From Streptomyces sp. Alt3 (lineage in GTDB: Bacteria; Actinomycetota; Actinomycetes; Streptomycetales; Streptomycetaceae), in NCBI RefSeq assembly GCF_030719215.1, contig NZ_CP120983.1, forward strand, positions 1,984,001 through 2,048,000: 64,000 bases of DNA, read 5' to 3'. The notes below the pieces were generated by a model. That model saw only the letters and a program-made list of their open reading frames with translations. It did no database searches and had not been told where the DNA came from. Position 1 is the first letter of the stretch; every line of letters starts with the position of its first letter. This document shows, piece by piece, positions 9,250 to 18,162 of this stretch. The position numbers were made by a program, and so were the translations under genes.

Positions 9250-10476
9250 TCACAGCCGGATGATCACCAGGGCGACGTCGTCGGTGTTGCCGGCGGGTGG
9301 CAGGAGGTCGGCCAGCAGCGCGTCCGCCAGTTCCTCGGGGCCTGTCCGCCCGTGGCGGACGAGGGCGTCCGACAGCCGGGCCAGACCCAGGTCGATGTCC
9401 TCGTGACGGCGCTCGATCAAACCGTCGGTGTACAGGACCAGGGTTTCGCCCTCGACGAAGGGCGTGGTGGCCTCAGGGCGAGGGACGTGTTCGGGCCGGG
9501 CGCCGAGCGGCGGGTCGGTCGCCCGGTCGAGAAGGGTCACGGTGCCGTCGGGGTGGAGAAGAACCGGTGGAGGATGACCCGCGCTGCTGTACACGATCGT
9601 GTGTGCGGCCCAGTCGATGAACGTCTTCACCACGGTGGACGACTCGGCGCCGTCGACATGGCGGGCATACAGCCCGAGGGCCTCCAGGGCGCGGGCGGGG
9701 CCGTCGGCGACACGGGCCGCCGCACTCAGTGCGCTGCGCAGCTGCCCCATCACGCAGGCCGCTTTCAGGCCGTGACCGACGACATCGCCGACGGCCACCG
9801 CGATGCGGTCCCCCGGCAGGTCGACCAGGTCGTACCAGTCACCACACACGTTCAAGCTGCTGGCGGCGGGCTGGTAGCGGACGGCGGCGCGGTGGTGCCC
9901 GACAGGCGAGGGGGCGGGGAGCATCGCCTCCTGCAGGGCCAGGGCGACCTCACGATCGCGCGCATGAGCCCTGCGGAGACGTTCGTTGATGTCCTGGAGT
10001 TCACGGGCGCGGGTGTAGAGCTCGGCCTCCAGCACGCGGGTCCTGCCGCTGTCGGACGCGCCGCGGGCACGGATGAGTTCGGTGACCTCCTCCACCCGGT
10101 GCACGATCAACAGCACATGCCCGTCCGCGTCGGTCACCGGCGCGTTGACCGGGCTCCAGAAGTGTTCCGCCCAGTGGCCGGGTCGCTCGCGGTCCTCGAT
10201 GTCGTAGCGGACGAGCGCCATGGTGTCGCGCTCGCCGGTCTCCAGCACGCGCAGCATGGACGCCCGGGTCTCCCGCATTCCGGCTGCGGCCGGGTCGTTG
10301 GGGTTCTCGGGGAACACGTCGAAGATGTAGCGGCCCAGCAACTGCTCGCGGCTCCGCCCGGCCAGGCGGAGGAAATCCTCGTTCGCGTCGGCGTACAGGA
10401 GATCGGGGGTGAGCAGAGCGACCATGCCGGGGAGGGCGTGGAAGACCGCCGCGTAGTCGATCTGCGGTTCCCTCAT
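9250..10476 (-). CDS. PAS-domain PP2C (SpoIIE-type) protein phosphatase
   Basis: This 408-residue protein has an N-terminal PAS domain (about 8-115; DYAAVFHALPGMVALLTPD, LGRYIFDVFPENPND), a short helical linker (about 140-175) and a C-terminal PPM/SpoIIE phosphatase (about 180-408). The phosphatase Mg/Mn ligands are visible in CGDWYDLV, VGDVVGHGL, LYTDGLIE and NTDDVALVI. Such proteins dephosphorylate anti-anti-sigma factors, so a ligand-gated role in a partner-switching sigma cascade is likely; no partner is adjacent. There are no membrane segments. ATG 10476 begins at the PAS domain, with a GAGG 12 nt upstream. The 3' end abuts a tandem 9-bp repeat. Confidence 0.9.
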   Translation of the reverse strand: MREPQIDYAAVFHALPGMVALLTPDLLYADANEDFLRLAGRSREQLLGRYIFDVFPENPNDPAAAGMRETRASMLRVLETGERDTMALVRYDIEDRERPGHWAEHFWSPVNAPVTDADGHVLLIVHRVEEVTELIRARGASDSGRTRVLEAELYTRARELQDINERLRRAHARDREVALALQEAMLPAPSPVGHHRAAVRYQPAASSLNVCGDWYDLVDLPGDRIAVAVGDVVGHGLKAACVMGQLRSALSAAARVADGPARALEALGLYARHVDGAESSTVVKTFIDWAAHTIVYSSAGHPPPVLLHPDGTVTLLDRATDPPLGARPEHVPRPEATTPFVEGETLVLYTDGLIERRHEDIDLGLARLSDALVRHGRTGPEELADALLADLLPPAGNTDDVALVIIRL

Positions 10477-10634
10477 GCGCCACCGCCTCGATCCCGGCCC
10501 CACCCTGCGGTTCCAGCATAGGAGGATCCGGTTCACCGCGCCCGGACTCACGTCCCCGAAGCCGTGTGCGGTCACCTGGACGGCCCCGCACGGGCGAACG
10601 GCACCGCCGGAATCCGCGGAGCGCTCCCGAGGGC

Positions 10635-11750
10635 CTACCCGCCCGCCGGTCCGGTGTCGGATGCCTCGCCCCGTTCCGGGCGGCCGATGGTCACGGCGCC
10701 GTGGAAGCCGTCCGGCGAGATGGCCGACATCGTGTCGAGCGACGCGTCGGCGACCGGCAGCAGGTGGGCGTCGACCCAGGTGTCCCCCGTCGCCGCGTTG
10801 GCCCAGGGGTCCTCGATCACGACGGCGCCGGGTGCGGTGCCGTGGCAGAGCACCCAGTGCGGGACCTCGAACCCCTGCATGCCGGCGAGCGAGACCAGGA
10901 GCAGCACGTGCTCCCCCCGGCCGATCGCTTCGCGGATCGCGGCCACGCTCAGGGGGCGGGGGTCCACCGGGACGCCGATCCCCTCGGCGTCCGTACGCGA
11001 CATGCGCTGGAGATAGGCACGCCACTCCTGCTCGCTCTCGGAGAGGTGGCCGAGCATGACGGGCAGGTCCGTGTCGAGGTGGACCTCGACGGGGGACGAG
11101 GGCCACGCCCTGCGCACGGCGACACCCAGTCCGACGGGCTCGCACGCGGGGAAGTTGGTCGCGTCGCGCCAGAACGTCAGCTCCGCCCGGCGGTCGAGCG
11201 CCTCCCGCTCCATCACCCCCGCCTGCGTCTGTGCGACCAGCGCGGTGACGGCGCCGCAGGTGAAGTGCGTGCTCTGCCCGTAGTACGGGGGCTCCGTCAC
11301 CCCGGCGTCGCCCAGCCAGCGGACGTAACCGGTGGCGGGTCCTGCCGCGCCTGCCGACTGCGCGAGCGGCGGATGCAGAGGCGTGAAGCCAACAGAGGCT
11401 GCGGCTTCCGGACTCACCGTCCACCCCTCCCACTTGACCTGGGCGAGGTCCAGGCGACGTGCGTGTGCGACGACCGCCGCCACTGCCGCCGGCACGTCGC
11501 CGACGGCGTCGACGATCTTCAGATAGGCCGTTTGCGGGCGTGCCGTCACGAGCGCGGCAGCGGTCCACTCCTCGCCCTCGTCGCCCCGGACGGCGACGGC
11601 CACGATGTGAGGAGCCTGGGCGGACCGGTCGACGGCGTGCCAGCGTTCCACCACCTCGTCGTGTCCGAGGCGCCTGAGCGGGGCCGGCGTGGTGCCGGGC
11701 ACGAACGGGACGACGACACTTCTCACGGGCGTTTCCTGCGGGGCCGCCAT
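10635..11750 (-). CDS. C39-like peptidase family protein
   Basis: This 371-residue protein has a papain-like C39-type fold in its C-terminal two thirds. The probable catalytic Cys165 lies in QSTHFTCGAVTAL, His298 in VPHWVLCHG and Asp314 in IEDPWANAA. The N-terminal ~140 residues resemble an acyltransferase-like beta-alpha region (AALVTARPQTAYLKIVDAV). No signal peptide is seen, so it is probably cytoplasmic; ABC-fused C39 domains cleave double-Gly leaders, but nothing similar is nearby. The ATG at 11750 has AAGGAG 7 nt upstream. It is 62 nt downstream of the siderophore permease stop on the same strand, so it may be read from the iron-uptake operon. Confidence 0.75.
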   Translation of the reverse strand: MAAPQETPVRSVVVPFVPGTTPAPLRRLGHDEVVERWHAVDRSAQAPHIVAVAVRGDEGEEWTAAALVTARPQTAYLKIVDAVGDVPAAVAAVVAHARRLDLAQVKWEGWTVSPEAAASVGFTPLHPPLAQSAGAAGPATGYVRWLGDAGVTEPPYYGQSTHFTCGAVTALVAQTQAGVMEREALDRRAELTFWRDATNFPACEPVGLGVAVRRAWPSSPVEVHLDTDLPVMLGHLSESEQEWRAYLQRMSRTDAEGIGVPVDPRPLSVAAIREAIGRGEHVLLLVSLAGMQGFEVPHWVLCHGTAPGAVVIEDPWANAATGDTWVDAHLLPVADASLDTMSAISPDGFHGAVTIGRPERGEASDTGPAGG

Positions 11751-11812
11751 GACGGTGCTCCTTGCGGATGATGCGGGTGGGAGGGGACGGGGGCGGGATC
11801 CGCCTGGCGGTG

Positions 11813-13915
11813 TCATGCGCGGGACTTCCGGAGCACCCAGACGAAGTACGGTGCGCCGACCAGGGCGATCATGAGTCCCGCCGGCAGCTGGGCAGGTGCG
11901 ACGAGCGTGCGGCCGAGGGCGTCGGCCACGCAGACCAGGAGCCCGCCGAGCAGCATCGCGACCGGGATCGCGCGGCCGTGCCGGGCACCCACCAGCGACC
12001 GGGCGAGGTGCGGGGCGACGAGCCCCACGAAGCCGACGACGCCGACGGCGATCACGCTGAGCGCCGCGAGCACCGCGGCGATCGCCAGTGCGGCGAAGCG
12101 CGCGCGTTCCACCCTGACGCCGACGATGCGCGGGGTGTCCTCGTCGACGGCGAGCAGGTCCAGCTGACGGCGCATGGCTAGCAGCGTGGGAAGCGCGAGC
12201 GCCAGGGCCACCGCGACCGGCACGACGTCGGGCAGCGTGCGGCCGTAGGTCGTACCGGAGAGCCAGGTGAAGATCCGGGGCGTGTTGTACGGGTCGGCGC
12301 GCAGCAGGAGGAAGGTGGTGACGGAGCTGAGGCCGTATCCGCAGCCGATGCCGATCAGGACGAACCGGTCGGGCAGGAAGCCGCCACGCCAGGCCAGCAG
12401 GGCGATCAGCCCGAATGTGGCGAGCCCCGCCGCGACCGCGACCGCGACGAGCACCGGTTGTCCTCCGGACAGGCCTGACGTGACGACGCTCGCCGCACCC
12501 AGCCCGGCGCCCGCCGTGATGCCGAGCACTCCCGGCTCCGCCAGCGGGTTGCGTACGGAGCTCTGCACCACGCATCCGGCCAGGCCGAGCGCCGCTCCGG
12601 CGAGGACCGCCGCGACGACGCGCGGGAACCGGTCGTCGAGGGCCTGGCCGATCAGGTCGGGGGCCGTGCCCTGGATCCAGAGCACGACGTCACCCGTCTT
12701 CAGCCAGAGGCTTCCCGCCAGGACCGCGACGACGACCGCCCCGGCCAGCAGCACCACCGTGACGGACACGACGAGGAGGTACGCGCGGCGGGACCGCGCG
12801 GCTACCCGCGCGGCGGGTGGCTGACGGAGCCGGCCCGTGTCACGCAGGCGCATCGCGAGGACGATGATCACGACGGCGCCGAGCAGCGCGGTCGGCACGC
12901 CGGTGGGGATGGAGGCGGCACCGTCCGCACCCTGTATCGCGCGCAGGGTGGCGTCCGCGAGCAGGATGAGCAGCGCGCCGAGCAGCCCGGCCGCGGGGAC
13001 CAGGAAGAGGTGCCGGCGCAACGCGCGCACCCGTCCCGCGATCAGGCGGGCCACGACGGGGGCACCGAGTCCGACGAAGGCGATCGGACCGGCGAGGGTC
13101 ACGGCGGTGCTGGTCAGGAGTACCGCGCAGAGGAGCGCGGTCACACGGGTGGTCCGGATCGGCACACCGAGGGTGGACGCGGCGTCGTCGCCGAGGTTCA
13201 TCACGTCCAGCCGCCGGGACAGTGCCAGAGCGAGGCACAGCACCACGGCCACCAGGGGGAAGGCGCGTACGGACGCGTCGATGTTCAGCTGGGCGAGCGA
13301 ACCGCTGCCCCAGGCGAAGAGGCCGGTCGTGTTCTGGTTGAACAGGATGAGCAGCATCCCGGTCGCGGCGTCCAGGGCCAGCGCCGTAGCCGATCCGGCG
13401 AGGATCAGGCGTGTGCCCGCGGTGCCCGCCGCACGGCCTGCGAGCAGCAGCACGAGCGCGGCCGCGACCAGGCCGCCGGCGAAGGCGACGGCACCCGACG
13501 CCCACAGCGGGACGGCGAAGCCGAAGGCCGCGACGAGCGTGAGCGTGAAGTAGGCCCCCGCCGTGACCGCGAGGGTGTCGGGGGAGGCGAGCGCGTTGTG
13601 CGTGACCGACTGGAGCAGCGCACCGGCGCAGCCGAGGGCGAAGCCCACCGCGATGCCCGCGAGCAGGCGCGGCAGGCGCGAGCCGGTGAAGATCTCGCCG
13701 ACCGGCGCCCCGCCGGTGTTCTCCCGGTCGCCGGCGAAGTAGCGCACCAGGTCGCCGACGCCGACGCCCGAGGTCCCCTGCGTCAGGTGCCACATGCCCA
13801 CCAGGGCGGTGGCGGCGAGGAGGAGTACGAGGACGAACACCCCGGTGGGGCCGCCGCCGCGCTCGGTGCGCGGCAGCGGCTTCCCTCCGGGTGCCGATAT
13901 CTGCTGTGCGCTCAC
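11813..13915 (-). CDS. Fused double FecCD-family siderophore permease (FhuB-like)
   Basis: The 700-residue membrane protein is two BtuC/FecCD permease domains joined head to tail. The first repeat has FTGSRLPRLLAGIAVGFALG followed by GALLQSVTHNALASPDTLAVTAG; the second has DRFPRVVAAVLAGAALG followed by GCVVQSSVRNPLAEPGVLGITAG. Each has about nine or ten hydrophobic helices. Most actinobacterial uptake systems use two separate permease genes, so one fused chain resembles FhuB of enterobacteria. The GTG start overlaps the binding-protein stop by 4 nt (13912-13915). It imports ferric siderophore together with the adjacent lipoprotein and ATPase. Confidence 0.92.
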   Translation of the reverse strand: MSAQQISAPGGKPLPRTERGGGPTGVFVLVLLLAATALVGMWHLTQGTSGVGVGDLVRYFAGDRENTGGAPVGEIFTGSRLPRLLAGIAVGFALGCAGALLQSVTHNALASPDTLAVTAGAYFTLTLVAAFGFAVPLWASGAVAFAGGLVAAALVLLLAGRAAGTAGTRLILAGSATALALDAATGMLLILFNQNTTGLFAWGSGSLAQLNIDASVRAFPLVAVVLCLALALSRRLDVMNLGDDAASTLGVPIRTTRVTALLCAVLLTSTAVTLAGPIAFVGLGAPVVARLIAGRVRALRRHLFLVPAAGLLGALLILLADATLRAIQGADGAASIPTGVPTALLGAVVIIVLAMRLRDTGRLRQPPAARVAARSRRAYLLVVSVTVVLLAGAVVVAVLAGSLWLKTGDVVLWIQGTAPDLIGQALDDRFPRVVAAVLAGAALGLAGCVVQSSVRNPLAEPGVLGITAGAGLGAASVVTSGLSGGQPVLVAVAVAAGLATFGLIALLAWRGGFLPDRFVLIGIGCGYGLSSVTTFLLLRADPYNTPRIFTWLSGTTYGRTLPDVVPVAVALALALPTLLAMRRQLDLLAVDEDTPRIVGVRVERARFAALAIAAVLAALSVIAVGVVGFVGLVAPHLARSLVGARHGRAIPVAMLLGGLLVCVADALGRTLVAPAQLPAGLMIALVGAPYFVWVLRKSRA

Positions 13916-14976
13916 TTCTTGTCGAGCACGTCGACGTAGGCGTCGATCGCCTGCGCGGTGGAGCGCGGACCGCCGGCGCCCCACACCCGTGCCGGGAACG
14001 AGTGCGCGCGCCCTTCCTTCACGGCCGGGAGGGTCTTCCAGATCGGGTTCTTGGCCAGCGCGGCTACGTAGCCGCCTGCGCCCTCGTCGTTGGCGTAGAA
14101 GAGGTTGGCGTCGCCCACCGCAGTGAGTCCCTCGACGTCGGTCTGCGCGAGGCCGTAGGAGGGGTCGACGCCGCCGTCGCCGTGCTCCTTGTTGACGTCG
14201 TTGGTCCACGCGGGGTTCATACCGAGCTCCTTGCCTATCTCGGTGAACAGGGCGCCGTCACTGTAGGGGCGGACGGTGAGGTTGCCTCCCTGGAGCCAAC
14301 CGTCGAAGAACAGGAAGTCCTTCGTCGGCAGGTCGGCGTCGGTGACCTGCTTCTTCGCCGTCGCGAGGTGCTGGTCGAACTCCTCGAGCACCTGGTCGGC
14401 GCGCTCGGTGCGGCCCGTCGCCTCGCCGATCATGCTGAACACCTCCCGCATGTTCCCGATCGGGTCCTTCGGGTTCGCACCGCGCGTGGCCATCACGGGA
14501 ACGCCCCGCTTCTCCAGCTTCGCGAGGGTCTCGTCGTCGGCGTCGAACGCCTCCACGACGATGAGGTCGGGCTTGGCCGCGTAGAGGGTGTCGAGGTCGG
14601 GCTCCTCGCGGGTGCCGATGTCCGTCACCCCGCTGGGCAGCTTCTCCGCGCTGACCCAGGTGCTGTAGCCCTTGGAGTCGGAGACCGCGGTGGGGGTGAC
14701 GCACAGGGTCAGCGCGTCCTCGACCTGCTGCCACTCCAGGACCGCGATCCGCTCGGCGGGCTTGTCGAGCTTCACCTGCCGGCCGACGCCGTCCGTGAAG
14801 GAGACCGGCTTCGTGGAGGTGGCCGTGGTGTCGTCGGCGCAGCTCTTCGACGCGGGTGCCGCGTCGGCGGTGCTGCCGGCAGCCGCCTTGTCCACGTCGG
14901 TCGTACCGCAGGCCGTTGCGGCGAGGAGGGCGAGCCCTGTGGAGGCTGACGCCGCGAGGCGATGGGCACGGTTCAT
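13912..14976 (-). CDS. Iron-siderophore ABC transporter substrate-binding lipoprotein
   Basis: This 354-residue protein has a lipoprotein signal (ALLAATACG, lipobox Cys at about 23) and a class III periplasmic-binding fold. Features include the PAERIAVLEWQQVEDAL strand, DIGTREEPDLDTLYAAKPDLIVV and the long backbone helix region around MREVFSMIGEATGR. The protein presents ferric siderophore to the downstream permease. The gene sits between the ATPase and permease genes in one minus-strand operon. The specific siderophore cannot be told from sequence. Confidence 0.92.
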   Translation of the reverse strand: MNRAHRLAASASTGLALLAATACGTTDVDKAAAGSTADAAPASKSCADDTTATSTKPVSFTDGVGRQVKLDKPAERIAVLEWQQVEDALTLCVTPTAVSDSKGYSTWVSAEKLPSGVTDIGTREEPDLDTLYAAKPDLIVVEAFDADDETLAKLEKRGVPVMATRGANPKDPIGNMREVFSMIGEATGRTERADQVLEEFDQHLATAKKQVTDADLPTKDFLFFDGWLQGGNLTVRPYSDGALFTEIGKELGMNPAWTNDVNKEHGDGGVDPSYGLAQTDVEGLTAVGDANLFYANDEGAGGYVAALAKNPIWKTLPAVKEGRAHSFPARVWGAGGPRSTAQAIDAYVDVLDKK

Positions 14977-15062
14977 GAAGGGGCCTCTTCTTTTCTTGCG
15001 TTTCGATGGGGACTGAGGTTGCGGCTGTGGCCGCTGCCGTGACTCACCGGAGCGGCGCTGCT

Positions 15063-15926
15063 TCAGGCGAGGTGCCGGCCGAGCGGGTCGATACGGAGAC
15101 GTCCGGTGCGGGGATCTACCCCGACCTCGACGCGGATGTCGTAGACCTCGGCGATGTTCTCGGCGGTGAGGACGTCCACGGGTGCGCCCGTCGCGTGCAC
15201 GCGGCCGGAGCTCATGAGGACCAGCGTGTCCGCGACGCGGGACGCCTGGTCGAGGTCGTGCAGCACGATGCCGACCGCGATGCCGTGCTCCTGGACGAGG
15301 TCGCGCACCAGGTCGAGCGTCTCGATCTGGTAGCGCAGGTCGAGGTGGTTGGTCGGTTCGTCCAGGAGGACCACACCGGTGTCCTGGGCCAGGCAGGCGG
15401 CGAGCCAGACGCGCTGCATCTCTCCGCCGGAGAGTTCGCCGACCGGCCTGCCGGCCATGTCCCGTACACCGGTGACGCCCATGGCGTGGTCGATCGCGGT
15501 CCGGTCCTCGGCGGTCTGTCCGGCGAACCCGCGCCGGTAGGGGTGACGTCCGAACGCGACGACCTCCGCGACCGTCAGTCCCTGGGGCGCGGGCCTCGAC
15601 TGGGAGAAGAGGGTGACCTCACGGGCGAACTGGCGGGCGCTGAGCAGGGCCGCGTCGCGCTCGGGCTCTCCTTCGGCGGCGCCGAGGGTCACCTTGCCGC
15701 CGTCCACCCGGTGCAGCCGGGAGAGCGCCCGGAGCAGGGTGGACTTCCCGCTGCCGTTCGGCCCCACGAGGGCGGTCGCGCGGCCGGGTTCCAGGGCGAT
15801 CGAGACACCGTGGACGACCGGCTTGCCGCCGTACCGCAGCAGCAGGTCGTGCCCGTTGAGGGCGGCTGCGGGCGCGGCGGTGACGGCCGCGGGGCGGCTC
15901 GCGTGCCGGAAGGGGCTCGTGAACAT
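15063..15926 (-). CDS. Iron-siderophore ABC transporter ATP-binding protein
   Basis: This 287-residue FepC/FhuC-type ATPase has Walker A GPNGSGKST (55-63), the ABC signature LSGGEMQRVWLA, Walker B VVLLDEPTNHLD and the H-loop LHDLDQA. The FhuC-typical segment GRHPYRRGF is present. It energises the downstream permease. It is the first gene of the operon, with an iron box upstream. An ~20-residue Ala-rich N-terminal extension precedes the domain. Confidence 0.93.
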   Translation of the reverse strand: MFTSPFRHASRPAAVTAAPAAALNGHDLLLRYGGKPVVHGVSIALEPGRATALVGPNGSGKSTLLRALSRLHRVDGGKVTLGAAEGEPERDAALLSARQFAREVTLFSQSRPAPQGLTVAEVVAFGRHPYRRGFAGQTAEDRTAIDHAMGVTGVRDMAGRPVGELSGGEMQRVWLAACLAQDTGVVLLDEPTNHLDLRYQIETLDLVRDLVQEHGIAVGIVLHDLDQASRVADTLVLMSSGRVHATGAPVDVLTAENIAEVYDIRVEVGVDPRTGRLRIDPLGRHLA

Positions 15927-16037
15927 CGATGGATCCGGACGGTCGGAGGGGCAGGGACTGCGGCACCCTCCGTCCGGCCTTCACCGGCCGGGCGGCACAC
16001 TCGCCCGTGCACGGAAAAGCTCCGTCCACGGCGAGCA

Positions 16038-16056
16038 CCAACTAAGGGTCACCTAA
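16038..16056 (-). promoter_or_regulatory. Iron box (DmdR/IdeR-type operator)
   Basis: The sequence around ctaagggtcacctaa matches the IdeR/DtxR/DmdR consensus TTAGGTTAGGCTCACCTAA at about 13 of 19 positions, with the CACCTAA half exact. It lies 112-130 nt upstream of the ATPase start, within an unusually AT-rich stretch (16040-16080). It predicts iron-dependent repression of the siderophore operon by a DmdR-type protein. Confidence 0.65.
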
Positions 16057-16188
16057 CTCAGAGAAGGTTATATTCCGCTTGCCATGCCGACAATCAGGAG
16101 TTCTGGACACGGGATACGGGATTCCGGACATGCGCGGAGGTACCGCCCCGCGAGCGGGAGAGGCGAACCGGCCCCGCCGGGCGGGCCG

Positions 16189-16220
16189 GCGGGTCAGCGG
16201 GTCAGCGGGTCAGCGGGTGA
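16189..16220. repeat. Tandem 8-bp repeat overlapping a stop codon
   Basis: Four consecutive gcgggtca units (the last is gcgggtga) span the 3' end of the MBL-fold hydrolase gene. Its TGA stop is the complement of tca in the third unit, and its final Arg and Thr codons lie in the fourth. Confidence 0.85.
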
Positions 16221-17010
16221 TGAACGGCTCGGTCAGGTGCGGGGTCGCGAGGTGGAGGGTGCCGGCGGGCGGACCGTGGAGCACCTGTCGCCTCGATGCC
16301 CTTGCTCGCTCAGGGTCCATCTCGTGGGCGTAGGCGACTTCGGGGTGGAGCAGCTGGATCGCGTGCACGAGCAGGTCACCGGTGACGGCGACCCGCTCGC
16401 GCCCGGACGCGACGAGCACGCTCTGGTGGCCGGGTGTGTGACCGGGCGTGGCGACCACGCGCTCGCCGCCGCGCAGCGGGGTGTCGCCGTCGAGCAGCCG
16501 TAGCTGACCGGCCTTGCGGAGCGGATCGATCACGGAGGACCGCAGCTGCGGGTTGACCTGCTCGATCGCGTCGAGTTCAGCCTGCTGCAACACGTATGCG
16601 GCGTTCGGGAAGAACGGCTGCGCCTGCTCGCCGACGACAGCCCAGCCCACGTGGTCGGTGTGGAGGTGTGTGAGCACGACAGTGTCCACATCGGACGGTT
16701 CGACACCCGCGGCAGCCAGTGAAGCCGGGAGCGCACCGGGTACGGGCGCCCATGAGGCCGCCGGGCCGTCGGCCGGGCCGATCCCCGCATCGACCAGGGT
16801 CACACCCTGGTCGCTGCGGATCGCGAACGCCCGGAACTGGAGCCACCAGCGCCCGTCGGTGTCGAGCGCGCCGGGATCGAGCCGGTCGGCCGCCGCCCAC
16901 TGCTCGCCGGTGGCACCGGGGAACGCTTCCGACCTGGACGAGAAGAAGGGGCCCTCCCCGTCGGCCAACGCGATGACGGTGTACGGACCGACCTGGATGG
17001 AAGGGGACAT
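16210..17010 (-). CDS. MBL-fold metallo-hydrolase (lactonase-like)
   Basis: The 266-residue metallo-beta-lactamase-fold enzyme has HLHTDHVG as the metal motif (HxHxDH) and downstream ligands in TPGHTPGH and AVTGDLLVH. Order and length match lactonase-like (AHL lactonase/AttM-type) or general MBL hydrolases; the substrate cannot be assigned. There is no signal peptide. It is followed upstream on the same strand by an AraC regulator gene (about 100 bp apart), a plausible regulator-enzyme pair. The last codons and the stop fall in an 8-bp tandem repeat. Confidence 0.85.
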   Translation of the reverse strand: MSPSIQVGPYTVIALADGEGPFFSSRSEAFPGATGEQWAAADRLDPGALDTDGRWWLQFRAFAIRSDQGVTLVDAGIGPADGPAASWAPVPGALPASLAAAGVEPSDVDTVVLTHLHTDHVGWAVVGEQAQPFFPNAAYVLQQAELDAIEQVNPQLRSSVIDPLRKAGQLRLLDGDTPLRGGERVVATPGHTPGHQSVLVASGRERVAVTGDLLVHAIQLLHPEVAYAHEMDPERARASRRQVLHGPPAGTLHLATPHLTEPFITR

Positions 17011-17112
17011 CCCACAGATGGTGCCACCGGCGACGGGCCCGCAAAAGGGCGGGCACCCCGGAGTTCACGCCGATTCGTGGGCACCTCTCACAGCAAGATC
17101 GCGCGGCGAGCC

Positions 17113-17937
17113 CTACGCGTCGAAGAACGCACCCGGTGTGGTTCCCATGACCCGGCGGAACGCGGCGATGAAGGAGCTGGGCTGCGCGTAGCCGAGCACC
17201 TCGGATACCGACATCACGTCAAGGCCCTCGGCCAGCAGCGTCAGCGCCCGGTGCACACGCAGCATCTGCCGCCACTGCGCGAAGGAGAGGCCCGTCGACT
17301 GACGGAACGCTCGGGTGACCGTGCGGTCGCTGACCCCCAGCCACCGCGCCCACTCCTCCAGCGAGCGGGAGTCGGCGGGATCGTCCAGCAGGGCTTCGGC
17401 GATCGCGGCGATCCGCGCGTCGCCGGGCAGCTGCAGGGCAAATTGGTGTTCCGCCGGCTGGAGCACGTCGAACACGACCGACTCGGCCCGCGCCCTGGCC
17501 GCCGCATCGAGATCCGGGCGGGACAGATGGGTCAGCAGCGACTCGAGCAGCGGCGTCATCGCGATCGCCTTGGGCTCCCCGAACGCGAACGGCGTGAGGT
17601 CGGGAGCGAAGAAGGCGTCATGGAATTCCGCACCGGCGGTCGCCCGGCCGCCGTGTACCGTCCCGGCGGGCATCCAGAGCCCGTATCCCTCCGACACGGT
17701 GAAGACACGGTCCTCCACCCGGGACGTGAGCGTCCCCCCGCGCACCCAGACGAGCTCGTGCATCGGATGGGAGTGCGGCGACCACTCCGTGGGGACGGGG
17801 GGAATCCGGAATCCCGCGGTGATGACGAAAGGATCCACCGCCCGCTGCTCAGGCAGCGCCGCGGACCGCCGCACCACGGTGTCCGCCTCGCGCAGCCACA
17901 TCCCGGAGCTCACCTCACCACAGGACGACCGGACCAT
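17113..17937 (-). CDS. AraC-family transcriptional regulator with cupin N-domain
   Basis: This 274-residue regulator has an N-terminal AraC-type cupin (HSHPMHELVWVRGG, MPAGTVHGG, about 50-115) and a C-terminal double helix-turn-helix. The first is around SLEEWARWLGVSDRTVTRAF and the second around SVSEVLGYAQPSSFIAAF, ending PGAFFDA. The likely regulated gene is the MBL hydrolase just downstream on the same strand. The start could be ATG 17937 or the internal Met13 (17901). Confidence 0.9.
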   Translation of the reverse strand: MVRSSCGEVSSGMWLREADTVVRRSAALPEQRAVDPFVITAGFRIPPVPTEWSPHSHPMHELVWVRGGTLTSRVEDRVFTVSEGYGLWMPAGTVHGGRATAGAEFHDAFFAPDLTPFAFGEPKAIAMTPLLESLLTHLSRPDLDAAARARAESVVFDVLQPAEHQFALQLPGDARIAAIAEALLDDPADSRSLEEWARWLGVSDRTVTRAFRQSTGLSFAQWRQMLRVHRALTLLAEGLDVMSVSEVLGYAQPSSFIAAFRRVMGTTPGAFFDA

Positions 17938-18055
17938 GCGGACGAGTCTATCCGGGCCCGCACCGGCACCGGGGCCCTGGCCTGCGACGGACCCCGGTCG
18001 ACAGCACCGCGATCACCCCGAAGCCCCACGAGGGGATTCACAGAAGACATGTACG

Positions 18056-18085
18056 TTGACATCGTTAACGTGTCACACTTACTCT
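18056..18085 (+). promoter_or_regulatory. Promoter with embedded palindrome upstream of the kinase-helicase operon
   Basis: A perfect TTGACA (18056-18061) is followed after 18 nt by TACTCT (18080-18085), a plausible vegetative promoter 78 nt before the GTG start. Overlapping it is the near-perfect inverted repeat tgacatcgttaacgtgtca (18057-18075), centred on GTTAAC, with one extra base in the left arm. A repressor bound there would occlude the -35 element. This stretch is strikingly AT-rich compared with its surroundings. Confidence 0.55.
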
Positions 18086-18162
18086 TGATCGAGGGGCACG
18101 GTGTACGCTCCCTGCGAGGCGTGGCCGTCTTGCATCTGTCGGGTGGGGAACGGGGAGGGCAA

